Source: Bacteroidaceae bacterium (lineage in GTDB: Bacteria; Bacteroidota; Bacteroidia; Bacteroidales; Bacteroidaceae). From it: a stretch of 64,000 nucleotides of DNA. The stretch is from positions 1 through 64,000 of the forward strand of contig JAFZKA010000047.1 in assembly GCA_017551925.1 (NCBI GenBank), in the 5' to 3' direction. The position numbers and the translations under genes are program-made. Positions 55,550-63,428 of this stretch are shown here, in pieces (the first letter of the stretch is position 1; each line of letters starts with the position of its first letter). The notes beneath the pieces were generated by a model. That model was given only the letters and a program-made list of their open reading frames with translations, was not told where the DNA came from and ran no database searches.

Positions 55550-55780
55550 TCCCATTTGCAGTAGCAGAACTGTCGGTTTGGGGAGCATTCAGTGACTTGG
55601 CGTTAAGCGCAAGACCTTGGGAGGATCCCGTTAAAAACGGCGCTGTCCGAGGAACGTTGCACACCGAAGGTGGGCAAAAGGACGAGTTCGCCGTTTAGGG
55701 TCCGGAAAGGTGTTGCGTAGCCAAGGAGCGGCTGCTCCCCAAACTGACAGTTCTGCGGAGTTTCCAATACTGATACAACG
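55550..55780 (+). repeat. Structured intergenic element, copy 3
   Basis: The inner 23-base stem (55564-55586 with 55734-55756) and core match copies 1 and 2. The apical hairpin (55657-55677) has changed on both sides (TTGC, CACC with GGTG, GCAA) while keeping the A/G mismatch, as in copy 4. The outer left arm seen in copies 1 and 2 (GTATCAGTAT) is absent here, but its right counterpart persists to about 55777. It lies between the rpsO terminator and metG. Confidence 0.85.
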
Positions 55781-55844
55781 AAAATCTTTATTTTATGCGA
55801 ATAAAACCGTAACTTCGCGGTCTGAAACGATTTAGAGATAAAAT

Positions 55845-57905
55845 ATGAAAGATTACAAGAGGATTCTGGTTACATCGGCTCTGCCTTACGCCAACGGCCC
55901 GCTTCATATAGGCCATCTGGCCGGCGCATACGTTCCCGCCGATATTTATGTCCGTTACCAACGTCTCAAGAAGGTGGACGTGATGTTCATAGGAGGCAGT
56001 GACGAGCACGGAGTGCCCATCACCATCCGCGCCAAGAAGGAGGGCGTGACACCCAAGGAGATCATAGACCGCTACCACTATCAGATGAAGGACACCTTCA
56101 AGGGTATGGGTATCTCTTATGATATTTACGGACGTACCAGCAGTCCTGTACACCATAAGGTTGCATCAGATTTTTTCCGCAAGCTCTACGATACCGGCAA
56201 GTTCATCCAGAAAACCAGCGAGCAGTACTATGATGAGGAGGCCAAGATGTTCCTGGCAGACCGTTATATTACAGGTGAATGCCCTCACTGCCACTACGAC
56301 CATGCATACGGCGACCAGTGTGAAAAGTGCGGTACATCACTCTCACCCACTGAACTTATCAATCCCGTAAGCACCGTAAGCGGCAGCAAGCCCGTGATGA
56401 AGGAGACCACACACTGGTACCTGCCTCTGGAGCAGTATCAGGAGTGGCTTGAGAAGTGGATCCTGGAGGAGCACAAGGAGTGGCGCCCCAATGTCTATGG
56501 CCAGTGCAAGAGTTGGCTTGACATGGGCCTGCAGCCCCGTGCCGTGAGCCGTGACCTGGACTGGGGTATTCCTGTTCCGGTAGAGGGTGCCGAGGGCAAG
56601 GTGCTCTACGTTTGGTTTGACGCTCCCATAGGCTACATAAGCAACACCAAGGAGTTCTGTGACGCCCATCCCGAGCGCGGCAGTTGGGAGACCTGGTGGA
56701 AAGACCCTGACACCCGCCTGATACATTTCATCGGCAAGGACAACATAGTATTCCACTGCATTGTGTTCCCCGCCATGCTTAAGGCCGAAGGCACATTCAT
56801 TCTGCCCGACAACGTACCCAGCAACGAGTTCCTGAACCTTGAGGATGACAAGATCTCAACCTCACGCAACTGGGCCGTATGGGTACACGAGTATCTTGAG
56901 GATTTCCCCGGCAAGGCCGATGTAATGCGTTACGTGCTTACCGCCAACGCCCCTGAAACCAAGGACAACAACTTTACCTGGAAGGATTTCCAGGCCCGCA
57001 ACAATAACGAACTGGTAGCCGTTTACGGAAACTTTGTAAACCGCGCGCTGGTACTCACACAGAAGTACTTTGACGGCGTGGTTCCCCAGTGCGGTGAACT
57101 GACAGACTATGACCGCGACACCCTTAAGGAGTTTGCCGATGTAAAGCAGCAGCTTGAGTCACTGCTTGACAACTTCAAGTTCCGTGACGCACAGAAGGAG
57201 GCCATGAACCTGGCCCGCATAGGTAACAAATATTTGGCCGATACCGAGCCTTGGAAACTTGCCAAGACCGATATGAAAAGGGTTGAGACAATCCTGAACA
57301 TTGCGCTTCAGCTGGTAGCCAACCTGGCTATTGCCTTTGAGCCGTTCCTGCCGTTCTCAAGCGAGAAACTGCGCGGCATGATTGCCCTTGAAGGTGCCCA
57401 GTGGGACCGCCTTGGTGCCATTGACCTGCTGCCCGCCGGCCACAAACTGAACAAGCCCGAACTGCTGTTTGAAAAGATTGAGGATGATGTCATTGAGGCA
57501 CAGATCCAGAAACTGCTCAAGCGCAAAGAGGAGAATGAGAAGGCCGCTGCTGCAGCCCAGCCCGCCAAGCCCATCAAGGAGAACATACAGTTCCCGGAGT
57601 TTGAGAAACTGGATATCCGCGTAGGTACAGTGCTTGAGTGCATCAAGGTGCCCAAGTCAGACAAACTGCTCCAATTTAAGATTGATGACGGTCTGGGCGG
57701 ACGCACCATCCTGTCAGGTATAGCAAACTACTACAAACCTGAGGATCTGGTAGGCAAGCAGGTATGCTTCATTGCCAACCTTGCACCGCGCAAGATACTG
57801 GGCCGCGAGAGCCAGGGCATGATACTGAGCGCTCTCGATGCCGACGGCACACTGGCTGTAACCACAGTTCAGCGCCCCGTAAAACCCGGAAGCGAGGTTT
57901 GTTAA
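55845..57905 (+). CDS. metG: Methionyl-tRNA synthetase
   Basis: 686 residues. The HIGH motif is in [20 protein letters not shown], the zinc knuckle in [17 protein letters not shown], and the KMSKS-equivalent in [13 protein letters not shown]. The anticodon-binding helical domain follows. Residues ~575-686 are the tRNA-binding (EMAP/Trbp111) domain with [20 protein letters not shown] and [19 protein letters not shown]. It charges initiator and elongator tRNA-Met. A near-consensus -7 (TAACTTCG, 55810-55817) is upstream. It is followed 10 bases later by ispD. Confidence 0.98.
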   Translation: MKDYKRILVTSALPYANGPLHIGHLAGAYVPADIYVRYQRLKKVDVMFIGGSDEHGVPITIRAKKEGVTPKEIIDRYHYQMKDTFKGMGISYDIYGRTSSPVHHKVASDFFRKLYDTGKFIQKTSEQYYDEEAKMFLADRYITGECPHCHYDHAYGDQCEKCGTSLSPTELINPVSTVSGSKPVMKETTHWYLPLEQYQEWLEKWILEEHKEWRPNVYGQCKSWLDMGLQPRAVSRDLDWGIPVPVEGAEGKVLYVWFDAPIGYISNTKEFCDAHPERGSWETWWKDPDTRLIHFIGKDNIVFHCIVFPAMLKAEGTFILPDNVPSNEFLNLEDDKISTSRNWAVWVHEYLEDFPGKADVMRYVLTANAPETKDNNFTWKDFQARNNNELVAVYGNFVNRALVLTQKYFDGVVPQCGELTDYDRDTLKEFADVKQQLESLLDNFKFRDAQKEAMNLARIGNKYLADTEPWKLAKTDMKRVETILNIALQLVANLAIAFEPFLPFSSEKLRGMIALEGAQWDRLGAIDLLPAGHKLNKPELLFEKIEDDVIEAQIQKLLKRKEENEKAAAAAQPAKPIKENIQFPEFEKLDIRVGTVLECIKVPKSDKLLQFKIDDGLGGRTILSGIANYYKPEDLVGKQVCFIANLAPRKILGRESQGMILSALDADGTLAVTTVQRPVKPGSEVC

Positions 57906-57915
57906 ACCGGCACAT

Positions 57916-58620
57916 ATGAATACAGTCGGAGTCATACTTGCAGCAGGCTCCGGTTCAAGAACCGGCCTTTCCACCCCTAAGCAGTTCCTGCCTTTGGGTG
58001 GAAAGACTGTTTTGGAACACTCCGTACAGACTTTCAATAACCATCCCGGTATTGGCCAGGTGGTAATAGTTACCGCAACAGAATTCATTGATAAGGTTCA
58101 GGGGCTCGTCAAAGCGAACAACTGGTCCAAGGTTACGGCTGTATTGCCCGGTGGAAAGGAGCGTTTTGACTCCAGCCTGGCCGCCGTGCGTCATTTCAAG
58201 GACAGCCCTGATATGGTTATGCTCTTTCATGATGCAGCCCGCCCGCTGGTATCGGAACGCATCATTACCGATGCCCTCAAAGCCATGGAAACATACAATG
58301 CTGTTGATGTGGCCATTCCTGCCGTGGATACTATCGTGCAGTGCGATAAGGAGGGCACATACATGACCTCAATCCAGGACCGCAACCTGCTCTGGCGCAT
58401 GCAGACCCCGCAGGGATTCCGCCAGAAAACGATAGAACGGGCCTATGAGATTGCACTCAAGGACCCGCAATTTACAGCCACCGATGACTGCGGCACGGTA
58501 CTGCGCTACCTCCCTGATGAGAAGGTAGGCATTGTACGCGGAAGCGAACGCAATATCAAGCTGACTTACGCTGACGACCTCTCTTTACTAGATTTCCTGC
58601 TATCAGGCCCAGAACGATAG
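57916..58620 (+). CDS. ispD: 2-C-methyl-D-erythritol 4-phosphate cytidylyltransferase
   Basis: 234 residues. Nucleotidyltransferase motif LAAGSGSRTGLSTPKQFLPL, then FHDAARPLVSERIITDAL, TPQGFRQKTI and ATDDCGTVLRYL confirm IspD of the MEP isoprenoid pathway. It is co-transcribed with metG (10-base gap). Its 3' end overlaps that of the convergent YfhO gene by 65 bases. Confidence 0.96.
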   Translation: MNTVGVILAAGSGSRTGLSTPKQFLPLGGKTVLEHSVQTFNNHPGIGQVVIVTATEFIDKVQGLVKANNWSKVTAVLPGGKERFDSSLAAVRHFKDSPDMVMLFHDAARPLVSERIITDALKAMETYNAVDVAIPAVDTIVQCDKEGTYMTSIQDRNLLWRMQTPQGFRQKTIERAYEIALKDPQFTATDDCGTVLRYLPDEKVGIVRGSERNIKLTYADDLSLLDFLLSGPER

Positions 58621-61009
58621 CATACATAATCAGAACACAGACAATAGCAATCAAATCACCCTTGGCAATACTGTCAGGACGGAACTCCATGCGTATTTCA
58701 TGCTGACCGGCCGGAATGTTCATGGCGCGCAACAGATAATTGGCACGGAATATATCGGCAGGCTTGCCGTCAATGTATGCCTTCCAGCCATAGGGATAGA
58801 ATATCTCTGAGAATACTACTGTTCCGTCTTGAGGTGATGAAGATTTGTATGTAAGGACATCGGGAGCATAACTTGTAAGTTCAATGCTGCTTCCGCTGGC
58901 TGCGGGGTTGAAATCGGCCACATACTGCTTGTAGTCTTCACCTACTATTATTGTCGTGGCAAGGTCAACCTTGCCAAGTGCGGCACACTCCTCCTGAGGC
59001 GTAGCGGCAAGAGTAAGTGACGGTACGTACCAGGCATTGCCAAGGGCAGCGGGGTTACGCATTGGAGTCTCACGGCCGTCATCACCCTTGGTAATAATGT
59101 ATTTGCCGTTGAGCATGCTTATGACATCAAGGTCAACCTTTGAGAGATATACGTCAATTATATCCTGATAACGGCGCAGTTTGGCAGCACTGTAACCTCC
59201 GATAGACTTGAGATAGTATGAAGTACGTGAATCATTGAACGTGTTTGAAGTCAGATTAAGCACTCTGAAATGAGGATCTGTGTCTGCCATCAGAGCCTTT
59301 TCATACGGAAGCGCGGTAAAGGTTCCGTTAATCTGTTTCTGCGGTCTGAAATCACCTTCATTAAAGAAACGCTTGTCAACAGGCCACATATCGGCAACGA
59401 CTAACACTCCCAGAACCGCTATCATCCAGACCTTTTTGAGTTTCTCATTGGCATACAGCCATATTGTGCCGGCTGCCAGGACAATGAACAGCAGGGAACG
59501 GAAAGAGTCACTGCGGAGCATTGATGCGCGCTGGGCCACAATTGCCGAGAATACCCAATCAGGCAACTGATCCTGGAGAGAAGCGTCATTTGAAGACTGG
59601 AATGAGAACAATGAACCGCCAAACAACGCAAAGAACAGGCAAAGGCCGCCTGTTATGCCGGCTGCAATGTATATACTCCTGTTGAGTCGTTTGCGCTCAA
59701 TCCCGCCCTCCATAATCTGACGGATTGCCATAAAGCCGAGCAGAGGCACTGACATCTCTGCAACTATCAGTATTGAAGAGACTGAACGGAACTTGTTGTA
59801 CATGGGGAACCAGTTGTAGAACAACTCGGTAAACCACATCAGGTTCTTACCCCAAGCAAGGGCGAATGACAAGGCGGTTCCGGCCAAAATCGCCCATTTG
59901 AACGGCCCTTTGACAAGTATCAGTCCCAATACGAACAGGAAACAGACTATAGCACCCGCATATACCGGACCGGCTGTGAACGGCTGCTCACCCCAATATG
60001 TAGGGGCAGACTCGCAGAAACCCTTGGCATCGGCTTTGGATACGCCTTTTCCGGTAAGTTCCCTGTAAAGTTCAGAGTCTGTGCCCACGTTGTAACCTGA
60101 AGCATTTCCCATATAACCGGGAATAAGGAACGTGAGAGACTCATCGATTCCATAACTCCAGGCTGTGGCATAATCCAGGCTCAGTCCCTTGGGGGCATCG
60201 GTCTCATTGTCTGAAACAAGGTCTGAATGACCGCCGCGCATGGTCTCTTTTACATATTCGCTGTTTGCAAAGATATTGGAACAGCCGGTACCCAGGCCCA
60301 CTATGACCGATACGCCGAATATGGCTGAACCTAAAATAAGGTCTTTATACCGTTTCTCCTTAATATGCACGTATAACTCGGCAATGAAAAGCACACCGAT
60401 GAACATAAAGACATAATATGCCATCTGCGGATGCGGTGAAAAACCCATTGAGGTAAAGATCATTGTGAGCGCTGCTCCCAATCCGTATCTCTTTTGACGG
60501 AAAATGAATATGAATCCCGCAATCACAACAGCCATAAGTGCTATTGACCATGCCTTGGTGTGGTGTCCGGCCGGTTCTATTATATAGAAATATGAGGAGA
60601 ATCCCGTTGCAAGCGCACCCACTATGGCAAGCCAACGGTCAATCCCTACAGAACGCAGCAGAATAAAGAAACAGCAGAAATAGAGCATGAGCACAAGAGG
60701 CAGCCTTGTATTGTGTGAAGGGTGCAGCACCTTGTACAGGGGCTTCAGCAAGGTACTGGATTTGTAATGTCCGCCGCCGATCTGATAATTCGGCATACCT
60801 GAAAACATGGAGCCTGTCCACCAGGTATAATTTCCGGTATCCTCATGATACTTGACAGATTCATGTACAGCCTCCTTGAAATGAATGTTATCACCGGCAT
60901 ACAGTTCCTTTCCCTCAAAAACAGGGGCGCAGTAAACACAGGCGATAACAGCAAAGATTACCAATGCTGCCAGGTACGGCAGATATTTGAAATACTTGTT
61001 CTTATCCAT
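58556..61009 (-). CDS. YfhO-family multi-spanning membrane protein
   Basis: About 817 residues from the ATG at 61009; the longer frame to 61072 has no start context. Many hydrophobic helices (YLPYLAALVIFAVIACVYC near the N-terminus, LMLYFCCFFILL, AYYVFMFIGVLFIAELYV, GAIVCFLFVLGLILV, LIAIVCVLIMYAIVLGL at the C-terminus), with an N-terminal periplasmic loop KELYAGDNIHFKEAVHE. The C-terminal soluble part (VVFSEIFYPYGWKAYIDGKP, IPAGQHEIRMEFRP) is typical of YfhO-like GT-C type proteins. These are implicated in glycosylation of lipoteichoic acids or other surface polymers; the substrate here is unknown. It is divergent from the GT4 gene. Confidence 0.85.
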   Translation of the reverse strand: MDKNKYFKYLPYLAALVIFAVIACVYCAPVFEGKELYAGDNIHFKEAVHESVKYHEDTGNYTWWTGSMFSGMPNYQIGGGHYKSSTLLKPLYKVLHPSHNTRLPLVLMLYFCCFFILLRSVGIDRWLAIVGALATGFSSYFYIIEPAGHHTKAWSIALMAVVIAGFIFIFRQKRYGLGAALTMIFTSMGFSPHPQMAYYVFMFIGVLFIAELYVHIKEKRYKDLILGSAIFGVSVIVGLGTGCSNIFANSEYVKETMRGGHSDLVSDNETDAPKGLSLDYATAWSYGIDESLTFLIPGYMGNASGYNVGTDSELYRELTGKGVSKADAKGFCESAPTYWGEQPFTAGPVYAGAIVCFLFVLGLILVKGPFKWAILAGTALSFALAWGKNLMWFTELFYNWFPMYNKFRSVSSILIVAEMSVPLLGFMAIRQIMEGGIERKRLNRSIYIAAGITGGLCLFFALFGGSLFSFQSSNDASLQDQLPDWVFSAIVAQRASMLRSDSFRSLLFIVLAAGTIWLYANEKLKKVWMIAVLGVLVVADMWPVDKRFFNEGDFRPQKQINGTFTALPYEKALMADTDPHFRVLNLTSNTFNDSRTSYYLKSIGGYSAAKLRRYQDIIDVYLSKVDLDVISMLNGKYIITKGDDGRETPMRNPAALGNAWYVPSLTLAATPQEECAALGKVDLATTIIVGEDYKQYVADFNPAASGSSIELTSYAPDVLTYKSSSPQDGTVVFSEIFYPYGWKAYIDGKPADIFRANYLLRAMNIPAGQHEIRMEFRPDSIAKGDLIAIVCVLIMYAIVLGLIAGNLVKRGRQRKSA

Positions 61010-61091
61010 AAAAATTACGTTTCTGACTTGCGAAAGTACTATTTTTATCCCCATTCCCATAATCAGATTCACTTTTTGTTACTTTTTTTGT

Positions 61092-61099
61092 TACGTTTG
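61092..61099 (+). promoter_or_regulatory. Candidate -7 element for the GT4 gene
   Basis: TACGTTTG matches TAnnTTTG, 24 bases before the ATG at 61123. No -33 at ideal spacing; several TTTG runs lie close by. Confidence 0.45.
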
Positions 61100-61122
61100 C
61101 ACCCATAAACAGAGATAAAGAC

Positions 61123-62244
61123 ATGAAGATAGTAATACTCGGAACAGCCTGGCCCTATCGTGGCGGACTGACAGTCTATAACGAACGTTTGGCACACGAA
61201 TTTGCAGCCCAGGGTGATGAAGTGACCATATATACATTCACGCTTCAGTATCCCTCATTCCTGTTCCCCGGCAAGACACAATACTCCACTGAACCTGCCC
61301 CGCAAGACCTTAAGATTGTACGCAGCCTCAATTCAGTGAACCCCTTCAGTTGGGGAAAGACCGGAAGAGCGATAAAAGCCCTTAAACCCGATATCCTTGT
61401 CATAAAGTTCTGGCTGCCTTTCATGGCTCCATGTCTGGGACGTGTGGCACGCATCGTAAAGCGCGGCGGAACCAAAGTGGTTTCAATCCTTGACAACATC
61501 ATACCGCATGAGCACCGTCCCGGTGACCGCCTGTTCGGCCGCTATTTCACCCGTTCCGTTGACGGTTTTGTAGCCATGTCTGATTCTGTCCTTGAAGATC
61601 TGAATCAGTTTGACACCGTAAAGCCCAGAGTATTCTGCCGACACCCCCTGTATGACAACTTTGGAGCAAAGGCATCACGTGAAGAGGCTCTTAAGTTCCT
61701 TGGACTGGACCCCGGACAGCGTTACATGCTGTTTTTCGGACTGATCAGGGACTATAAGGGGCTGGATCTGTTGCTCAAGGCATATGCAGACAGCCGTTTC
61801 CGCAAGATGAACGTGAAACTGATAGTGGCAGGTGAATTCTACAGCGGCTCAGAGAAATACTTTGAGATGGAGAAGCAACTTGGGCTTGAAGGTATGGTGG
61901 TCTGGAAAAGCGATTTTGTACCTGACAGCGAGGTCCGTTACTGTTTCGGTGCTGCCGATATAATTGTCCAGCCCTACAAATCAGCCACACAGAGCGGCGT
62001 GACGCAGATAGCATATCACTTTGAAAAGCCTATGCTGGTGACAAATGTTGGCGGTCTGGCCGAGATTGTCCCTGACGGCAAGGTGGGCTATGTGGTTGAG
62101 CCTGACTCTGTCAAAATAGCCGATGCACTGGTGGATTTCTTTGAAAACAACCGTCAGGACCAGTTTACAGAGGGAATACTCTCTGAAAAGAAACAGTACG
62201 CCTGGTCAAATATGACAAGGTCCGTTAAGAAAGCGGCTGAATAG
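61123..62244 (+). CDS. Glycosyltransferase family 4 protein
   Basis: 373 residues. The GT-B N-terminal domain opens with KIVILGTAWPYRGGLTVYNERLAHEF. The C-terminal domain has FFGLIRDYKGLDLLLKAYA, KLIVAGEFYSGSEKYF, VRYCFGAADIIVQPYKSATQSGV and MLVTNVGGLAEIVPDGKVGYVVE. In this last part the usual E-x7-E is partly replaced (TQSGVTQIAY). The enzyme adds a sugar from a nucleotide donor to an LPS/capsule-type acceptor; heptose genes next to it support a surface polysaccharide. Confidence 0.92.
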   Translation: MKIVILGTAWPYRGGLTVYNERLAHEFAAQGDEVTIYTFTLQYPSFLFPGKTQYSTEPAPQDLKIVRSLNSVNPFSWGKTGRAIKALKPDILVIKFWLPFMAPCLGRVARIVKRGGTKVVSILDNIIPHEHRPGDRLFGRYFTRSVDGFVAMSDSVLEDLNQFDTVKPRVFCRHPLYDNFGAKASREEALKFLGLDPGQRYMLFFGLIRDYKGLDLLLKAYADSRFRKMNVKLIVAGEFYSGSEKYFEMEKQLGLEGMVVWKSDFVPDSEVRYCFGAADIIVQPYKSATQSGVTQIAYHFEKPMLVTNVGGLAEIVPDGKVGYVVEPDSVKIADALVDFFENNRQDQFTEGILSEKKQYAWSNMTRSVKKAAE

Positions 62245-62250
62245 AACTGA

Positions 62251-62721
62251 TTACTCCCAAAGCAGGAAATCCATTCCGCAGTTATCGGCAAACAGGCGGT
62301 CAGAAGGCTGGTCGCCAATCATCAGGGAGCGCTCCATGCTTATATCAGGATAATCTTTCATGGCCTGCTGCGCCATTCCCGTATTGGGTTTGCGCATAGG
62401 GTCACTGTCATCGACTGACGTGCACAGATAGATACGGTCTATCCTGCCTCCTGCATCTGCTATTTCCTTGAGCATGCGTGAATGTATATCCTCAAGTTGT
62501 TCCAAAGTCATCAGACCCTTGCCCACACCGCGCTGGTTAGTTACAATGAAAATATGCCTGAATGATGACGAATATCTGCCGATGAAATCAGGGAATCCCG
62601 GATTGAAACGGAACTCCTGCCAGTTCTTTACATAATCACCCGGAAGCCATACGTTGACTACCCCGTCACGGTCAAGGAACAGGGTGTCACACTTTTGGAG
62701 CAGAGAATCAGGGATGATCAT
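62251..62721 (-). CDS. gmhB: HAD-IIIA phosphatase, D-glycero-D-manno-heptose 1,7-bisphosphate phosphatase type
   Basis: 156 residues. HAD motif I LFLDRDGVVN, motif II IVTNQRGVGKG, motif III RKPNTGM and the acidic motif LMIGDQPSDRLFADNCG match GmhB/HisB-N phosphatases. The four-cysteine zinc loop of many GmhB proteins is absent (only YLCTSVDDSD). It dephosphorylates heptose 1,7-bisphosphate between the kinase step and the HddC step. Its ATG overlaps the stop of hddC (ATGA), which supports the pathway assignment. Confidence 0.88.
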   Translation of the reverse strand: MIIPDSLLQKCDTLFLDRDGVVNVWLPGDYVKNWQEFRFNPGFPDFIGRYSSSFRHIFIVTNQRGVGKGLMTLEQLEDIHSRMLKEIADAGGRIDRIYLCTSVDDSDPMRKPNTGMAQQAMKDYPDISMERSLMIGDQPSDRLFADNCGMDFLLWE

Positions 62722-63428
62722 AACTTTATGTTTGCAGGTAGAAAGGTCTGTGCCAGGGCATAATCCTCAGGTATGCCTATGTCAATGAAACTGCCTTCAG
62801 AGATGAATCCTGACAGACGCCCTACGGCAGACTCAGGCTCAAGGACATCTTTTTCAAAAGAAAACCTGTCAGGTTTATCCGTAAGCAGACCCGCACCGCA
62901 GTCTATACAATAGACTCCGCCGTTGATAAGGCCTTTTTCACAATACCTCTTTTCATTGAATGAGGTTATACGGTTGCCTGAATCAAGGATTACTGAGCCG
63001 TAGCGTTCAAAGCGCTCCATAGGTTTGAGCGCAATAGTCAAAGGGGTTACGGCCTTTTCACTGAATGAGCAGAGAGCGTTCAGGTCAACGTCAAAGAATG
63101 TATCGCCGTTAAGAATAACGCACCGCGGAGCAGTGACCTTTGAAAGCGCCAGTTTTATGCCGCCGCCGGTGCCGAGAGGAGTATCCTCAATAACCCACTC
63201 AATGGGAATGGGATAATCCTTCAGGGTATTCTGCACCCAATCAGTAACAGTTTCAGAGAGATAGCCCAGTGAGAGCACTATCTTACCCGGACGGAACGGC
63301 TCTATCCATGCCAGCAGCCACTCAAGGAAAGGACGGCCCCCCACGGGAGCCATACACTTGGGAACATCGCTCACTACGCTGCGCAGGCGCGTGCCCAATC
63401 CACCGGCAAGGATTACTGCATCAAACAT
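62718..63428 (-). CDS. hddC: D-glycero-alpha-D-manno-heptose 1-phosphate guanylyltransferase type nucleotidyltransferase
   Basis: About 236 residues from the ATG at 63428; a GTG one codon upstream is possible. Nucleotide-binding start DAVILAGGLGTRLRSVVSDVPKCMAPVGGRPFLEWL, ILNGDTFFDVDL, RITSFNEKR and GSFIDIGIPEDYALAQTFL identify a sugar-1-phosphate nucleotidyltransferase. Context (gmhA before, gmhB after) makes HddC/GmhD, which makes GDP-heptose, the best guess. The start overlaps the gmhA stop by one base (TGATG). Confidence 0.87.
   Translation of the reverse strand: MFDAVILAGGLGTRLRSVVSDVPKCMAPVGGRPFLEWLLAWIEPFRPGKIVLSLGYLSETVTDWVQNTLKDYPIPIEWVIEDTPLGTGGGIKLALSKVTAPRCVILNGDTFFDVDLNALCSFSEKAVTPLTIALKPMERFERYGSVILDSGNRITSFNEKRYCEKGLINGGVYCIDCGAGLLTDKPDRFSFEKDVLEPESAVGRLSGFISEGSFIDIGIPEDYALAQTFLPANIKL

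Noticed and set aside
55452-55664. Short minus-strand frames across the element copies (also at 49955-50182)
   Set aside because: They recur only because the repeat recurs; base changes follow RNA pairing instead of codon positions.
58556-61072. YfhO start at the far upstream codon (61072)
   Set aside because: The added residues would precede a normal N-terminal membrane helix and occupy the divergent promoter region; the ATG at 61009 fits better.
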